From: Gammaproteobacteria bacterium
GTDB lineage: Bacteria > Pseudomonadota > Gammaproteobacteria > Ga0077536
Direction: 5' to 3'
Assembly (NCBI GenBank): GCA_016874535.1
Contig: VGUA01000008.1
Span: 1 to 54,831 of the forward strand
Length of the DNA stretch: 54,831 nucleotides
The notes under the pieces are model-generated. The model worked only from the letters and a program-made list of their open reading frames with translations. It was not told where the DNA came from and made no database searches. Shown piece after piece: positions 20,776 through 28,192 of this stretch (its first letter is position 1; each line of letters begins with the position of its first letter). Both the position numbers and the translations under genes were made by a program.

Positions 20776-20800
20776 GACAGCCACGGCTGGCGTGGCTGTC
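20776..20800. terminator. Perfect hairpin between convergent galU and the 80-aa gene
   Basis: GACAGCCAC (20776-20784) and GTGGCTGTC (20792-20800) form a perfect 9-bp stem around a 7-base loop. It lies between two convergent genes, so a shared transcription-ending structure is plausible. No T-run follows on either strand, which weakens the case for classic intrinsic termination. Confidence 0.45.
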
Positions 20801-20810
20801 GGGCGGTCGG

Positions 20811-21053
20811 TCAGAGCAGTTTGCCCAGAAACTCGCGTTTGCGTGCGAGCTCGGCGCGCAGGAAGGTCAGCGCCCGCTGGGAATGCTCGTCCTCCGGGAT
20901 GCCGGCGGCCGAAATCAACGACTCCAGCTCGCTGACCTCCTCCTCCAGCTCATCCCGCTCGGCAGAGATGCCGAGCATTGGAAAAAAGCCTTCCAACTGC
21001 TTGAGTTCATCCACCAAATCCATCCAGCCTTGAGAAGCGGTATGAGCGGTCAT
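20811..21053 (-). CDS. Small hypothetical protein, acidic and helical
   Basis: 80 residues, starting MTAHTASQGWMDLVDELKQL from ATG 21053 with a GGAGGG-type site upstream. The sequence is strongly helical, with a heptad-like acidic core (AERDELEEEVSELESLI), and ends in ALTFLRAELARKREFLGKLL. It has no signal peptide, membrane helix or cysteine. I do not recognise a family. A small soluble coiled-coil or helical-bundle protein is the most that can be said. It is divergent from ppnN across the AT-rich GATC-dense spacer. Confidence 0.7.
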   Translation of the reverse strand: MTAHTASQGWMDLVDELKQLEGFFPMLGISAERDELEEEVSELESLISAAGIPEDEHSQRALTFLRAELARKREFLGKLL

Positions 21054-21094
21054 GCCTAAACACCCTCCAAGTGGCGAAAAACTTCAAGTTAGGA

Positions 21095-21172
21095 GATCGA
21101 TCTGAATCTTTTTGTGATTATGATCGTCTACAGTCATGATCTTTATGATCATTATTATAGGAACTTCAGATC
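21095..21172. promoter_or_regulatory. AT-rich divergent control region with ATGATC repeats and six GATC sites
   Basis: Between the 80-aa gene and ppnN the base composition falls sharply. ATGATC occurs three times, at 21120-21125, 21136-21141 and 21145-21150. GATC occurs at 21095, 21099, 21122, 21138, 21147 and 21169. TATTAT at 21153-21158 could be a -10 element for ppnN. The repeats look like operator or methylation-sensitive sites, but no binding protein can be named. Confidence 0.45.
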
Positions 21173-21226
21173 CAACTTCAACCCCGAAATCCGGGCTCAC
21201 GAGACCCGGGTTGGAGCAACAGCACA

Positions 21227-22597
21227 ATGAACCAGACGGTTCCCCACGCGGTGGTCAGCCCGGACGGCGCGCTGGCGGTGTTGTCCCAGGCTGAGGCCAA
21301 TGAGCTGTGCGCCCTGAGGGATGGGGAGCTCTACCCGCTCTTCCGGCGCTGTGCACTCGCGGTGATGACCAGCGGGGCGGAAAGCGACGACCCCCGCGCG
21401 TTGCTGGAGACCTATGCCGGGTTCGACCTCGACCTGCAGCAGGTGGACCGTGGGCTACGCCTTCACCTCCGGAATGCGCCCGCACGCGCCTTCGTGGACG
21501 GTGTGATGATTCGGGGTATCCAGCAGCATCTTTTCGCCGTGTTGAGGGATATCGCCTACCTGCGGGGTAGCGGGGGGCTGCGACCCTGTTTCGACCCGGG
21601 TGAGCCGGCTGACATCACCGATGGCGTCTTCCATCACCTCCGCCAGGCCGGCCTGTTTCGCCCCGAGATCACGCGGCCTCTGGTGGTGTGCTGGGGCGGG
21701 CACTCCATCAACCGCACGGAATACGATTACTGCAAGGACGTGGGATACCGGCTCGGCGTGCGAGGGATGGATATCTGCACGGGCTGCGGGCCGGGGGCCA
21801 TGAAAGGACCCATGAAAGGCGCCGCAATCGCGCACGCGAAGCAACGAGTGGCGGATGGGCGGTACATTGGTGTGACGGAGCCGAGCATCATTGCCGCCGA
21901 GGCACCCAATCCCATCGTCAATGATCTCGTGATCATGCCGGACATCGAGAAGCGTCTTGAGGCATTCATGCGACTGGGGCATGGCATTCTGCTGTTCCCC
22001 GGCGGCGTTGGCACCGCGGAAGAGCTTTTCTACCTGCTTGGTGTGCTTGCGCATCCCGACAATGCCGGGATTCCCGTACCGGTGATACTCACCGGCCCAC
22101 CGTGCAGCGCCGAATATTTCGCCTTGCTCGAGCGTTTCATCAGCCGTGTGTTCGGGGCTTCGTGCGCCGACCGCTACGAGCTCATGATCGATCAGCCCGA
22201 GGAAGTGGCCGCGCGCATGAAGCGCGCAAGCGAGGGTGTTCTTGCGCATCGCGATCGCAGTGATGATGCCGCGTACTTCAACTGGTTGCTCAAGGTGCCG
22301 CCGGCGCTGCAGGCACCTTTCGGTGCCAGCCATGATGAGATGTCTTCGCTGGTGCTGAGTCGCGACTTGCCGCCTCACGAGCTGGCCGCCAACCTGCGGC
22401 GTGCGTTCTCGGGCCTGGTGGCCGGGAACGTCAAGGAGGAGGGGATTCGTGCGGTCGAAAGGGAGGGACCTTATCGTCTGTCATGCGCAGACCGCGTGCT
22501 CATGCAGGAACTCGATACGCTTTTGCGTGCCTTTGTGGCCCAGGGGCGGATGCGACTTCCCGGCTATGAATACACGCCCTGCTACACGCTTGATTGA
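21227..22597 (+). CDS. ppnN: Pyrimidine/purine nucleotide 5'-monophosphate nucleosidase PpnN (LOG family)
   Basis: 456 residues, matching the three-part PpnN (YgdH) layout: an N-terminal extension, a central LOG/Rossmann domain and a C-terminal extension. The central domain shows CWGGHSINRTEYDYCKDVGY, CTGCGPGAMKGPMKGAAIAH and the LOG motif PGGVGTAEELFYL. In E. coli this enzyme hydrolyses nucleoside monophosphates to base plus ribose-5-phosphate and is controlled by (p)ppGpp. The start at 21227 follows GGAG and a small CCGGG/CCCGG inverted repeat in the leader (21191-21209). Convergent with the lipocalin-like gene, 17 bp apart. Confidence 0.93.
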   Translation: MNQTVPHAVVSPDGALAVLSQAEANELCALRDGELYPLFRRCALAVMTSGAESDDPRALLETYAGFDLDLQQVDRGLRLHLRNAPARAFVDGVMIRGIQQHLFAVLRDIAYLRGSGGLRPCFDPGEPADITDGVFHHLRQAGLFRPEITRPLVVCWGGHSINRTEYDYCKDVGYRLGVRGMDICTGCGPGAMKGPMKGAAIAHAKQRVADGRYIGVTEPSIIAAEAPNPIVNDLVIMPDIEKRLEAFMRLGHGILLFPGGVGTAEELFYLLGVLAHPDNAGIPVPVILTGPPCSAEYFALLERFISRVFGASCADRYELMIDQPEEVAARMKRASEGVLAHRDRSDDAAYFNWLLKVPPALQAPFGASHDEMSSLVLSRDLPPHELAANLRRAFSGLVAGNVKEEGIRAVEREGPYRLSCADRVLMQELDTLLRAFVAQGRMRLPGYEYTPCYTLD

Positions 22598-22614
22598 GGT
22601 AATCGGCGGGCGGC

Positions 22615-23745
22615 TCAGTATCCCGTCAGCTCGGCGTAGCCGAGGCCTTTCACAGGGCTGCCGGCGCTCACGCCCTCGACGGTCACACATCCCTCCCAGT
22701 AGCGAACCAATCCCTGCCACTCCTGGTCTGCCACGCGGGGCGTGATTTCCAGATCCAGCGCGCGGCGCGCGATGCGCAGTCGCCAGCGCGCTGGATATCG
22801 TCGTCCGCTGTGAGGGCTGATCCACGTATCCTGCACTTCGATGGCAAGGTCCTGCGCAACGAGGGGGATCACCGCCCCCGCCCCGGAGACGAGCGAGCCG
22901 GCGCTGAAGCTCGAGGCGCGACCGTTCTCCTGGCGCAACAGGTACACCATGAGGTCACTGCCATCATCCAGCTGCAGTCCGAACCAGTCCCAGCCGCGGG
23001 TGCCCGGGGCCAGCGCACTGGTGCCCCACTCGCGGTCCAGCCAAGCCCGACCCACCACTTCCAGCGGCGTGCCGGCCAGCATCACTTTCCCCTTGGCGGC
23101 CAGACGTGTCCCCGAGTAGTAGCGGGAGGCATTCCCTTCCCCCGGACCCTTGCGCGAATAGCCCTGCTCGCCCTGGCCTACCCAGTCCTTGAGGGGTGTG
23201 AGCAGGAGACTCAAGCCATGCGTCGCCGTTGTGGCCTCCAGTTCCCAGGCTTCGCGCGTCTGCGCAACGTGACGCGCGTGCCAGTCACGAATCCAGAGCT
23301 TGGCAGGGAAGGCGTCCATGCCGGCGAGTCCCAGCACCGGCCGCTCCAGGCGTTGCTCGGAGTGGAATCGCTGGGCGCGGACGTCGGTGAGAGCGAAGTG
23401 GCCGAGCATGGCCTGACGCGTATTCCAGCGTGAATCCGAGTGGCGTGACTCGGCCGTGATCGCGAAACGGAAAAACGTCAGCTGGAAGCCATAGGCCTGA
23501 TCTCCGGGGCCGACAAGATTGCCGGTGAAGTACCACCACTCGTGCCGATAGTCGGGATGTGGCCCGTGATCCTCGGGGAAGTGGAAAGGTTCGGGCCCTT
23601 CAACCCTGCTGAATCCGGGCTCCGCCTCGCTGGCGAGCAGCCCTTGCAAGGGATTTGATGGCGCTGCACGCGAAGCGCTGAGCCGATGAAGGGCCCAGAG
23701 CGCTGGTGGCAGGGCCATGAGACCAAGGAAATGACGCTTGCGCAT
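22615..23745 (-). CDS. CrtC/AttH lipocalin-like secreted protein
   Basis: 376 residues from ATG 23745 (MRKRHFLGLMALPPALWALH), chosen because this gives a signal peptide right after the permease stop. A start at 23784 would lie inside the permease gene. Mature features include FHFPEDHGPHPDYRHEWWYFTGNL, WLDREWGTSALAPGTRGWDWFGLQLDDGSDLMVYLLR and RYPARWRLRI, which mark the AttH/carotenoid-1,2-hydratase-like double lipocalin fold. The family commonly sits beside a FtsX-type permease and ATPase, as here. Its biochemical role outside carotenoid hydratases is not established. It is probably periplasmic. Confidence 0.87.
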   Translation of the reverse strand: MRKRHFLGLMALPPALWALHRLSASRAAPSNPLQGLLASEAEPGFSRVEGPEPFHFPEDHGPHPDYRHEWWYFTGNLVGPGDQAYGFQLTFFRFAITAESRHSDSRWNTRQAMLGHFALTDVRAQRFHSEQRLERPVLGLAGMDAFPAKLWIRDWHARHVAQTREAWELEATTATHGLSLLLTPLKDWVGQGEQGYSRKGPGEGNASRYYSGTRLAAKGKVMLAGTPLEVVGRAWLDREWGTSALAPGTRGWDWFGLQLDDGSDLMVYLLRQENGRASSFSAGSLVSGAGAVIPLVAQDLAIEVQDTWISPHSGRRYPARWRLRIARRALDLEITPRVADQEWQGLVRYWEGCVTVEGVSAGSPVKGLGYAELTGY

Positions 23746-23749
23746 GCGC

Positions 23750-26275
23750 TCACTCCTCGCGCAAAGACTGGGCGGGCGCGGCACGCCCCAGGCGTACAGC
23801 TGGATAAAGGCTGGCCAGAGCAGCGGCGGCGAGCATGCTCACGAACATGCCGATGAACAGCGCAGGAGGGAAGGCGAGGCCCATGGTCCAACCAAAGGCA
23901 TGCAGGTTCACCACCCGCACCAGGAACAGCGAGAGCGCGGCACCGGTCGGGAGTGCGATGAGGGCTGCCAGCAGACCGGTGAGCAAGGTCTGGCAGAGCA
24001 GTACACGCGCGAGATCGCCCCGGCTGCACCCCAACGCGCGCAACATGCTGTATTCGCGTGCGCGCTCCAGCAGTTGGCCGAGCAGCGCACCGGCCAAGCC
24101 CGCCAGTGACACCGCCAACGCGAGCACTCCCAGCACTCGCGTGATGGCGAAGGTGCGGTCGAAAATGGCGAGGGAGAGTTGTCGTATCTCGGCGCGGGAT
24201 CTGAGCCTGATCCCGGAATCCCGACCCGCGAGTTCCTGAACAGCCGCATTCACTTCGGACCAGTGAACCTCTGCCCGCAGGTAGATTCCGATTCCGGAAT
24301 AACCCGTTTCCTGCCAGTGCCGCGAAGATGTCGCGCGACTGATGGCCACGGTCCCGCGTTCGCTGGCGTAGTCGCGGTAGATCCCGGCGAGTGTGAAGGA
24401 ATGCGTGCCCGTGTCCGTCTCCAGATCGATTGCATCGCCCGGTTCCAGAGCATGTCGACGCGCCAGCGACTCGCTGGCGAGAAACACATCCTCGCCCTCC
24501 CAGCGTTGCCAGACCACGACTGGATTACCTGCCAGCAATTCAAAACCGCTCCGGGCGCGCTCCGGCAGCTCGTAGGCCGTGACCGGGATTCTGCCGAGCG
24601 AACTCGACCGTTCGCGTTGCAGGACGCTGCTGGTCTCTGACAACAGCGGATGCTCACGAAGCCTTGCGCGCAGCGATGCGAGCAAGGCTTCGGCCTCTGG
24701 TGCAGGGAGGGATTCGGGTGCAGAGAGATAGCCATCAGCGCGCAGCAGCTGCCCCAACCAGCGGTCCACCGAATCCCGGAAACTCGCCGTCATCAACTGC
24801 ATCCCGAGGCTGACAGCAGCGGCCAGGCAAAGTGCCGCCGCGGCGACCCCGGAGCGGTTGTCGGCACGCGCAAGATTGGCTGCTCCCAGTCGCTCCGGCC
24901 ACCAGCGTGGGCCGCGCAGGACCCGGGCAAGCACTTGACCCAACGCAGGCAGCAGCGGTGACATCAGGACGCCGACAGCGACAAGCACCAGGCCCATCGC
25001 GGCAAAGTCGATCCAGAGTCGGGGCGGTGCCAAGCGGTGAATCAGCAGACCTGACGTCATGAGTGCGCCAGCCAGCAAGAGCGGTTGATGCCATGACAGC
25101 GAGGCAGGAGCGATACCACGCACAGCCAGGCGTGCCCCCCGCGTCCCACGCCAGGCAGCGGGAAGTGCCGCCACGAGGCTGGTGATCACGGCGAGGCTCC
25201 ACAGCGCCGCAATCTGCGTCCACGAGGTCTCAGGTGCGGTGATGGCTACCGAGTAGTAAAAGTCGCCAACAGTCCCTGCAATCAGGCCGAGCAGGAAACG
25301 CGCGAGCAGCAGTCCGAGCAGAATACCGATCGCGCCACCGAGAGCGCCCAGAATGGCACTTTCGACAAGGATCGCACTGAAGATTTCCCGACGACGCACG
25401 CCGAGTGCCCGCAGTCGGGTGAACAGGAAGCTGCGTTGCACGACCAGAAAATTCGCCGTGTTGTAAACCAGGAACAGCCCTACCATCAGCGACAGCAGAC
25501 TCAGGGCGGTGAGGTTGGTTTCGAAAGCTTCACCAAGCCCCTGCCGCGCGACGCGGTCGGCGCGCAGGTCACGCAGCTCCATGCCGGCTGCGAGTTGTTT
25601 GCGGATTCTCTTGCGCAAGGCTGCGCCGTTGCCATCGTCCGGAATCACCAGATCGATGTGGGACAGCCTGCCGGGCGCGGCGAGCACATCCTGTGCCAGT
25701 GCAATGTCCATCACGACCAGGTCTTCCGGCAGTTTGAGCGCGGCATCCGCTTCGCGCAGCGCGTGCAGCCTGACCTCGATCTCGCCACCCGGCCCGTCGA
25801 GCATCACTTCCGGGGTCTCCACGGCGCCGAGTGAGCTTATAAGACCGGGCGCAACCACGCCGGCAGCCTGTCCGAAGATCAGTGCAGGCAGTCCGACCCC
25901 GGCGGTTCGGGTGGTGTTGATCCGCCCGGCAGCACTGACAGGGTCGATCCCATGCACGCGCAGCCATTGCGGCCGCAGCCCCGCCGTCCGCACGTGACCG
26001 GTGAGCACAGCACTGGCCTGCAGCACGGGCTCGCTGAGACAGAGTGAGGCAAAAAAATCCTCAGGGAGGTGTCCGCGCGCGCCGAGGATTCGGTCAGTGG
26101 CGGTGCCCGCCAGGGTCAGCTCCGCTTCCTCGAATGAATGGCGCGCGCTCTTCTGCGCGACCTGCACCGCCATGACCACGGCAATGCCCAGTGCAATCCC
26201 GAAGACTCCCAAGGCAGCCTGCCAAGGCCTGCGGCGAAGGTAGGCAAAGAGGATTTGCCACACAGGCGGTATCAC
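23750..26275 (-). CDS. ABC transporter permease with two FtsX domains
   Basis: 841 residues. There is an N-terminal membrane helix (AALGVFGIALGIAVVMAV), a large extracytoplasmic domain, and a first FtsX helix group near 260-440 (LLSLMVGLFLVYNTANFLVVQ). A second extracytoplasmic domain and a C-terminal FtsX group (LAGLAGALLGQLLERAREYS, LRALGCSRGDLARVLLCQ) follow. This ten-helix, two-domain form is the fused permease type of the MacB/LolC superfamily. Such complexes extract lipids or lipoproteins or perform mechanotransmission. It overlaps the ATPase gene as ATGA and is four bases from the lipocalin-like gene, so the three form one operon. Confidence 0.92.
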   Translation of the reverse strand: MIPPVWQILFAYLRRRPWQAALGVFGIALGIAVVMAVQVAQKSARHSFEEAELTLAGTATDRILGARGHLPEDFFASLCLSEPVLQASAVLTGHVRTAGLRPQWLRVHGIDPVSAAGRINTTRTAGVGLPALIFGQAAGVVAPGLISSLGAVETPEVMLDGPGGEIEVRLHALREADAALKLPEDLVVMDIALAQDVLAAPGRLSHIDLVIPDDGNGAALRKRIRKQLAAGMELRDLRADRVARQGLGEAFETNLTALSLLSLMVGLFLVYNTANFLVVQRSFLFTRLRALGVRRREIFSAILVESAILGALGGAIGILLGLLLARFLLGLIAGTVGDFYYSVAITAPETSWTQIAALWSLAVITSLVAALPAAWRGTRGARLAVRGIAPASLSWHQPLLLAGALMTSGLLIHRLAPPRLWIDFAAMGLVLVAVGVLMSPLLPALGQVLARVLRGPRWWPERLGAANLARADNRSGVAAAALCLAAAVSLGMQLMTASFRDSVDRWLGQLLRADGYLSAPESLPAPEAEALLASLRARLREHPLLSETSSVLQRERSSSLGRIPVTAYELPERARSGFELLAGNPVVVWQRWEGEDVFLASESLARRHALEPGDAIDLETDTGTHSFTLAGIYRDYASERGTVAISRATSSRHWQETGYSGIGIYLRAEVHWSEVNAAVQELAGRDSGIRLRSRAEIRQLSLAIFDRTFAITRVLGVLALAVSLAGLAGALLGQLLERAREYSMLRALGCSRGDLARVLLCQTLLTGLLAALIALPTGAALSLFLVRVVNLHAFGWTMGLAFPPALFIGMFVSMLAAAALASLYPAVRLGRAAPAQSLREE

Positions 26276-26964
26276 GCCATCCGCTCCAAAGCCCCTCCCA
26301 CCAGGCGGAAGACCTCATCTGCCGCTCCCGCTGCTTCCTCGCTGTGCGTAGCCATGATGAGTGTCGTGCCTTCGCGGGTGAGCACTTTTTTCATCAGGTC
26401 GATGACCTGGCGACTGGTTTCCTGATCGAGATTTCCGGTCGGCTCATCGGCCAGTACCAGCATCGGGCCATGCACCAGGGCACGGGCAATGGCGACGCGT
26501 TGCTGCTCCCCGCCGGAGAGCGTTTCGGGATAACGTTGCGCAAGGTGTTCGATGTCGAGCGCTTCGAGCAGCTCATCCACGCGATGCCGGTCTGCCACGC
26601 CGTTGAGTGCCAGCGGCAGGGCAACGTTCGCGTGCACGTTGAGGACCGGTATGAGGTTGTAGCTCTGGAAGACGAAGCCGAGATGCCGGCGTCTGAACAG
26701 GGTTCTGGCGGCGTCATCCAGCTGCACGAGGTCGTGCCCACCAACCTCCAGCAACCCATGCTGGGGTGGCTCCATCGCACCCAGCAAATTGAGCAGGGTG
26801 GACTTGCCGGAACCACTGCGACCCAGGATGGCCACGAAGCGTCCTGCCACCACGTCGAGATCGAGATTCGCGAGCACGGCGCGTGATTCCGGCGGATAGG
26901 ACATGCGCAGTCCTCGCGCCATCACGGCGGGCACGGACCGGAGGGGCAAGCACGGAACATTCAT
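26272..26964 (-). CDS. ABC transporter ATP-binding protein (LolD/MacB type)
   Basis: About 230 residues. Motifs are complete: Walker [11 protein letters not shown]-loop [14 protein letters not shown], signature [15 protein letters not shown], and Walker [14 protein letters not shown] with the LolD-type TGNLD. The start is uncertain. The frame is open from 27081. I use ATG 26964 for normal family length, while ATG 26922 directly before [16 protein letters not shown] is also possible; neither has a good ribosome site. It forms a complex with the downstream FtsX-type permease and lies divergent from the cyclic-nucleotide-binding gene. Confidence 0.9.
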   Translation of the reverse strand: MNVPCLPLRSVPAVMARGLRMSYPPESRAVLANLDLDVVAGRFVAILGRSGSGKSTLLNLLGAMEPPQHGLLEVGGHDLVQLDDAARTLFRRRHLGFVFQSYNLIPVLNVHANVALPLALNGVADRHRVDELLEALDIEHLAQRYPETLSGGEQQRVAIARALVHGPMLVLADEPTGNLDQETSRQVIDLMKKVLTREGTTLIMATHSEEAAGAADEVFRLVGGALERMA

Positions 26965-27084
26965 GGGTGGGCAGCAAGGTCCAGAGAGAAGGGGCATGGA
27001 GTGCGGAGGAAGTGACAGCTCCGGCTCTAAGATACCATCTGCGCCGAGCTTTTCCGGTATTCGGGACCGAGAAGGAGACAAGCC

Positions 27085-27924
27085 GTGCCCATTTCCCCCT
27101 CCCTACTGCGTGATGTGTCCATCTTCCGCCATCTGGATGATGCCGGTTTGGCCCAGTTGGCGGCCGGGATCAGCGCGCGCAGCTACATGCAAGGGCAGAC
27201 GATTTTCAGAACGGGAGATCCGGGCGGAGAGATGCACCTCGTCAACGAGGGGCGTGTGGAACTCTCGATCGAAGAGGCCGAAGGAAAACGGCTGTCCGTG
27301 GCGGTGGCAGAGATGGGTGAGATCTTCGGCGAACTCTCTCTGCTGGACGGGCAGCCCCGTTCAGCACGTGCCGTCGCGCTCATACCGACGGTCACCGCCG
27401 TCATTGCCCGGGAGGATCTGAAGCGGTTGTTCGAACTGCGGCCGGAGGCCGCACTGGACCTCCTTGCCGCCGTGTCGGGTCGCTTGCGCGAGTCTGATCT
27501 CATGCTTGCCGAGAACATGGGCCAGAATGCCAACGAAGTCATCGAGGAACGCCTCACGCTCGGGGATCGCATTGCCGACAATGTGGCTCGCTTCGGGGGC
27601 TCGTGGTTTTTCATCAACGCTTTCGTCAGCGTGATGGTGCTCTGGATGGGGCTCAATGCCTGGCAGTGGTTCGCCTTCCCGACCTTCGATCCCCCGCCCT
27701 TCATCGGCCTGAATCTGGTGCTGTCCATGCTGGCAGCGTTGCAGGCCCCGATCATCATGATGAGCCAGAACCGGCAGGACGCCAAAGACCGCGTCCGCGC
27801 CGAGGTCGACTATGAGGTGAATGTGCGGGCTGAACTCGAAGTCATGCAATTGCACCAGAAAGTGGACCGCCTGATGGAGGACCTCTCGAGCCTGACTGAG
27901 GCCTTGCACGCGGGTCGGCGCTGA
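27085..27924 (+). CDS. Cyclic-nucleotide-binding domain plus DUF1003 membrane protein
   Basis: 279 residues from GTG 27085 behind GAAGGAG. Residues about 8-125 are a cNMP-binding fold (FRHLDDAGLAQLAAGI, GQTIFRTGDPGGEMHLVNEGRVELS, GEIFGELSLLDGQPRSARAVAL). Residues about 145-265 are DUF1003, with two membrane helices (FFINAFVSVMVLWMGLNAW and the FIGLNLVLSMLAALQAPIIMM region), then SQNRQDAKDRVRAEVDYEVN and a coiled C-terminus. No DNA-binding domain follows the sensor, so it is not a Crp-type regulator. A ligand-gated membrane function is suggested but unproven. The phosphate-binding cassette GELSLLDGQPRSARA is well kept. Confidence 0.87.
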   Translation: MPISPSLLRDVSIFRHLDDAGLAQLAAGISARSYMQGQTIFRTGDPGGEMHLVNEGRVELSIEEAEGKRLSVAVAEMGEIFGELSLLDGQPRSARAVALIPTVTAVIAREDLKRLFELRPEAALDLLAAVSGRLRESDLMLAENMGQNANEVIEERLTLGDRIADNVARFGGSWFFINAFVSVMVLWMGLNAWQWFAFPTFDPPPFIGLNLVLSMLAALQAPIIMMSQNRQDAKDRVRAEVDYEVNVRAELEVMQLHQKVDRLMEDLSSLTEALHAGRR

Positions 27925-27970
27925 TCGGGAGGCAGTGACCCACGCGCAAATGGTGCGGGCGTCGGGGCGT

Positions 27971-27987
27971 TGCACTTTTTTGGGGCG
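27971..27987. promoter_or_regulatory. NtrC-like binding site upstream of amtB
   Basis: TGCACT-TTTTT-GGGGCG matches the NtrC consensus TGCACY-N5-GGTGCR except for one base. It lies about 155 bp upstream of the expected start point of the sigma-54 promoter, a normal enhancer distance. A lone GGTGCG half-site at 27952-27957 lies about 30 bp (three helical turns) further upstream, as in tandem NtrC enhancers, but its partner half is poor. Confidence 0.55.
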
Positions 27988-28108
27988 CCAAGTCTAGCGT
28001 GGAGCGCCCCTCCCATTCGCAACCGGGTCCTTGGTTGGAATCCTTACCCTGAGGCGTGGCGTCATTACGCAGCATTCCCAACCCTGTCCGGATAGAGCGA
28101 CTCCTATA

Positions 28109-28124
28109 TGGCATGGATGCTGCA
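28109..28124 (+). promoter_or_regulatory. Sigma-54 (-24/-12) promoter for amtB
   Basis: TGGCATGGATGCTGCA fits the consensus TGGCACG-N4-TTGCA with two mismatches. It keeps the essential GG (28110-28111) and GC (28122-28123) exactly ten bases apart. Transcription would start near 28135, about 58 bp before the amtB ATG. Together with the upstream NtrC-like site this is the expected nitrogen-limitation control. Confidence 0.7.
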
Positions 28125-28192
28125 GTGCTCATCCCAGTCGCCGTACTGACGAGGCACGGCGCCCCACGAATCACCAGATGAGGAGACGGCGA

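Noticed and set aside
23746-23784. An upstream start for the lipocalin-like protein
   Set aside because: It would lie inside the permease gene; the ATG at 23745 gives a normal signal peptide.
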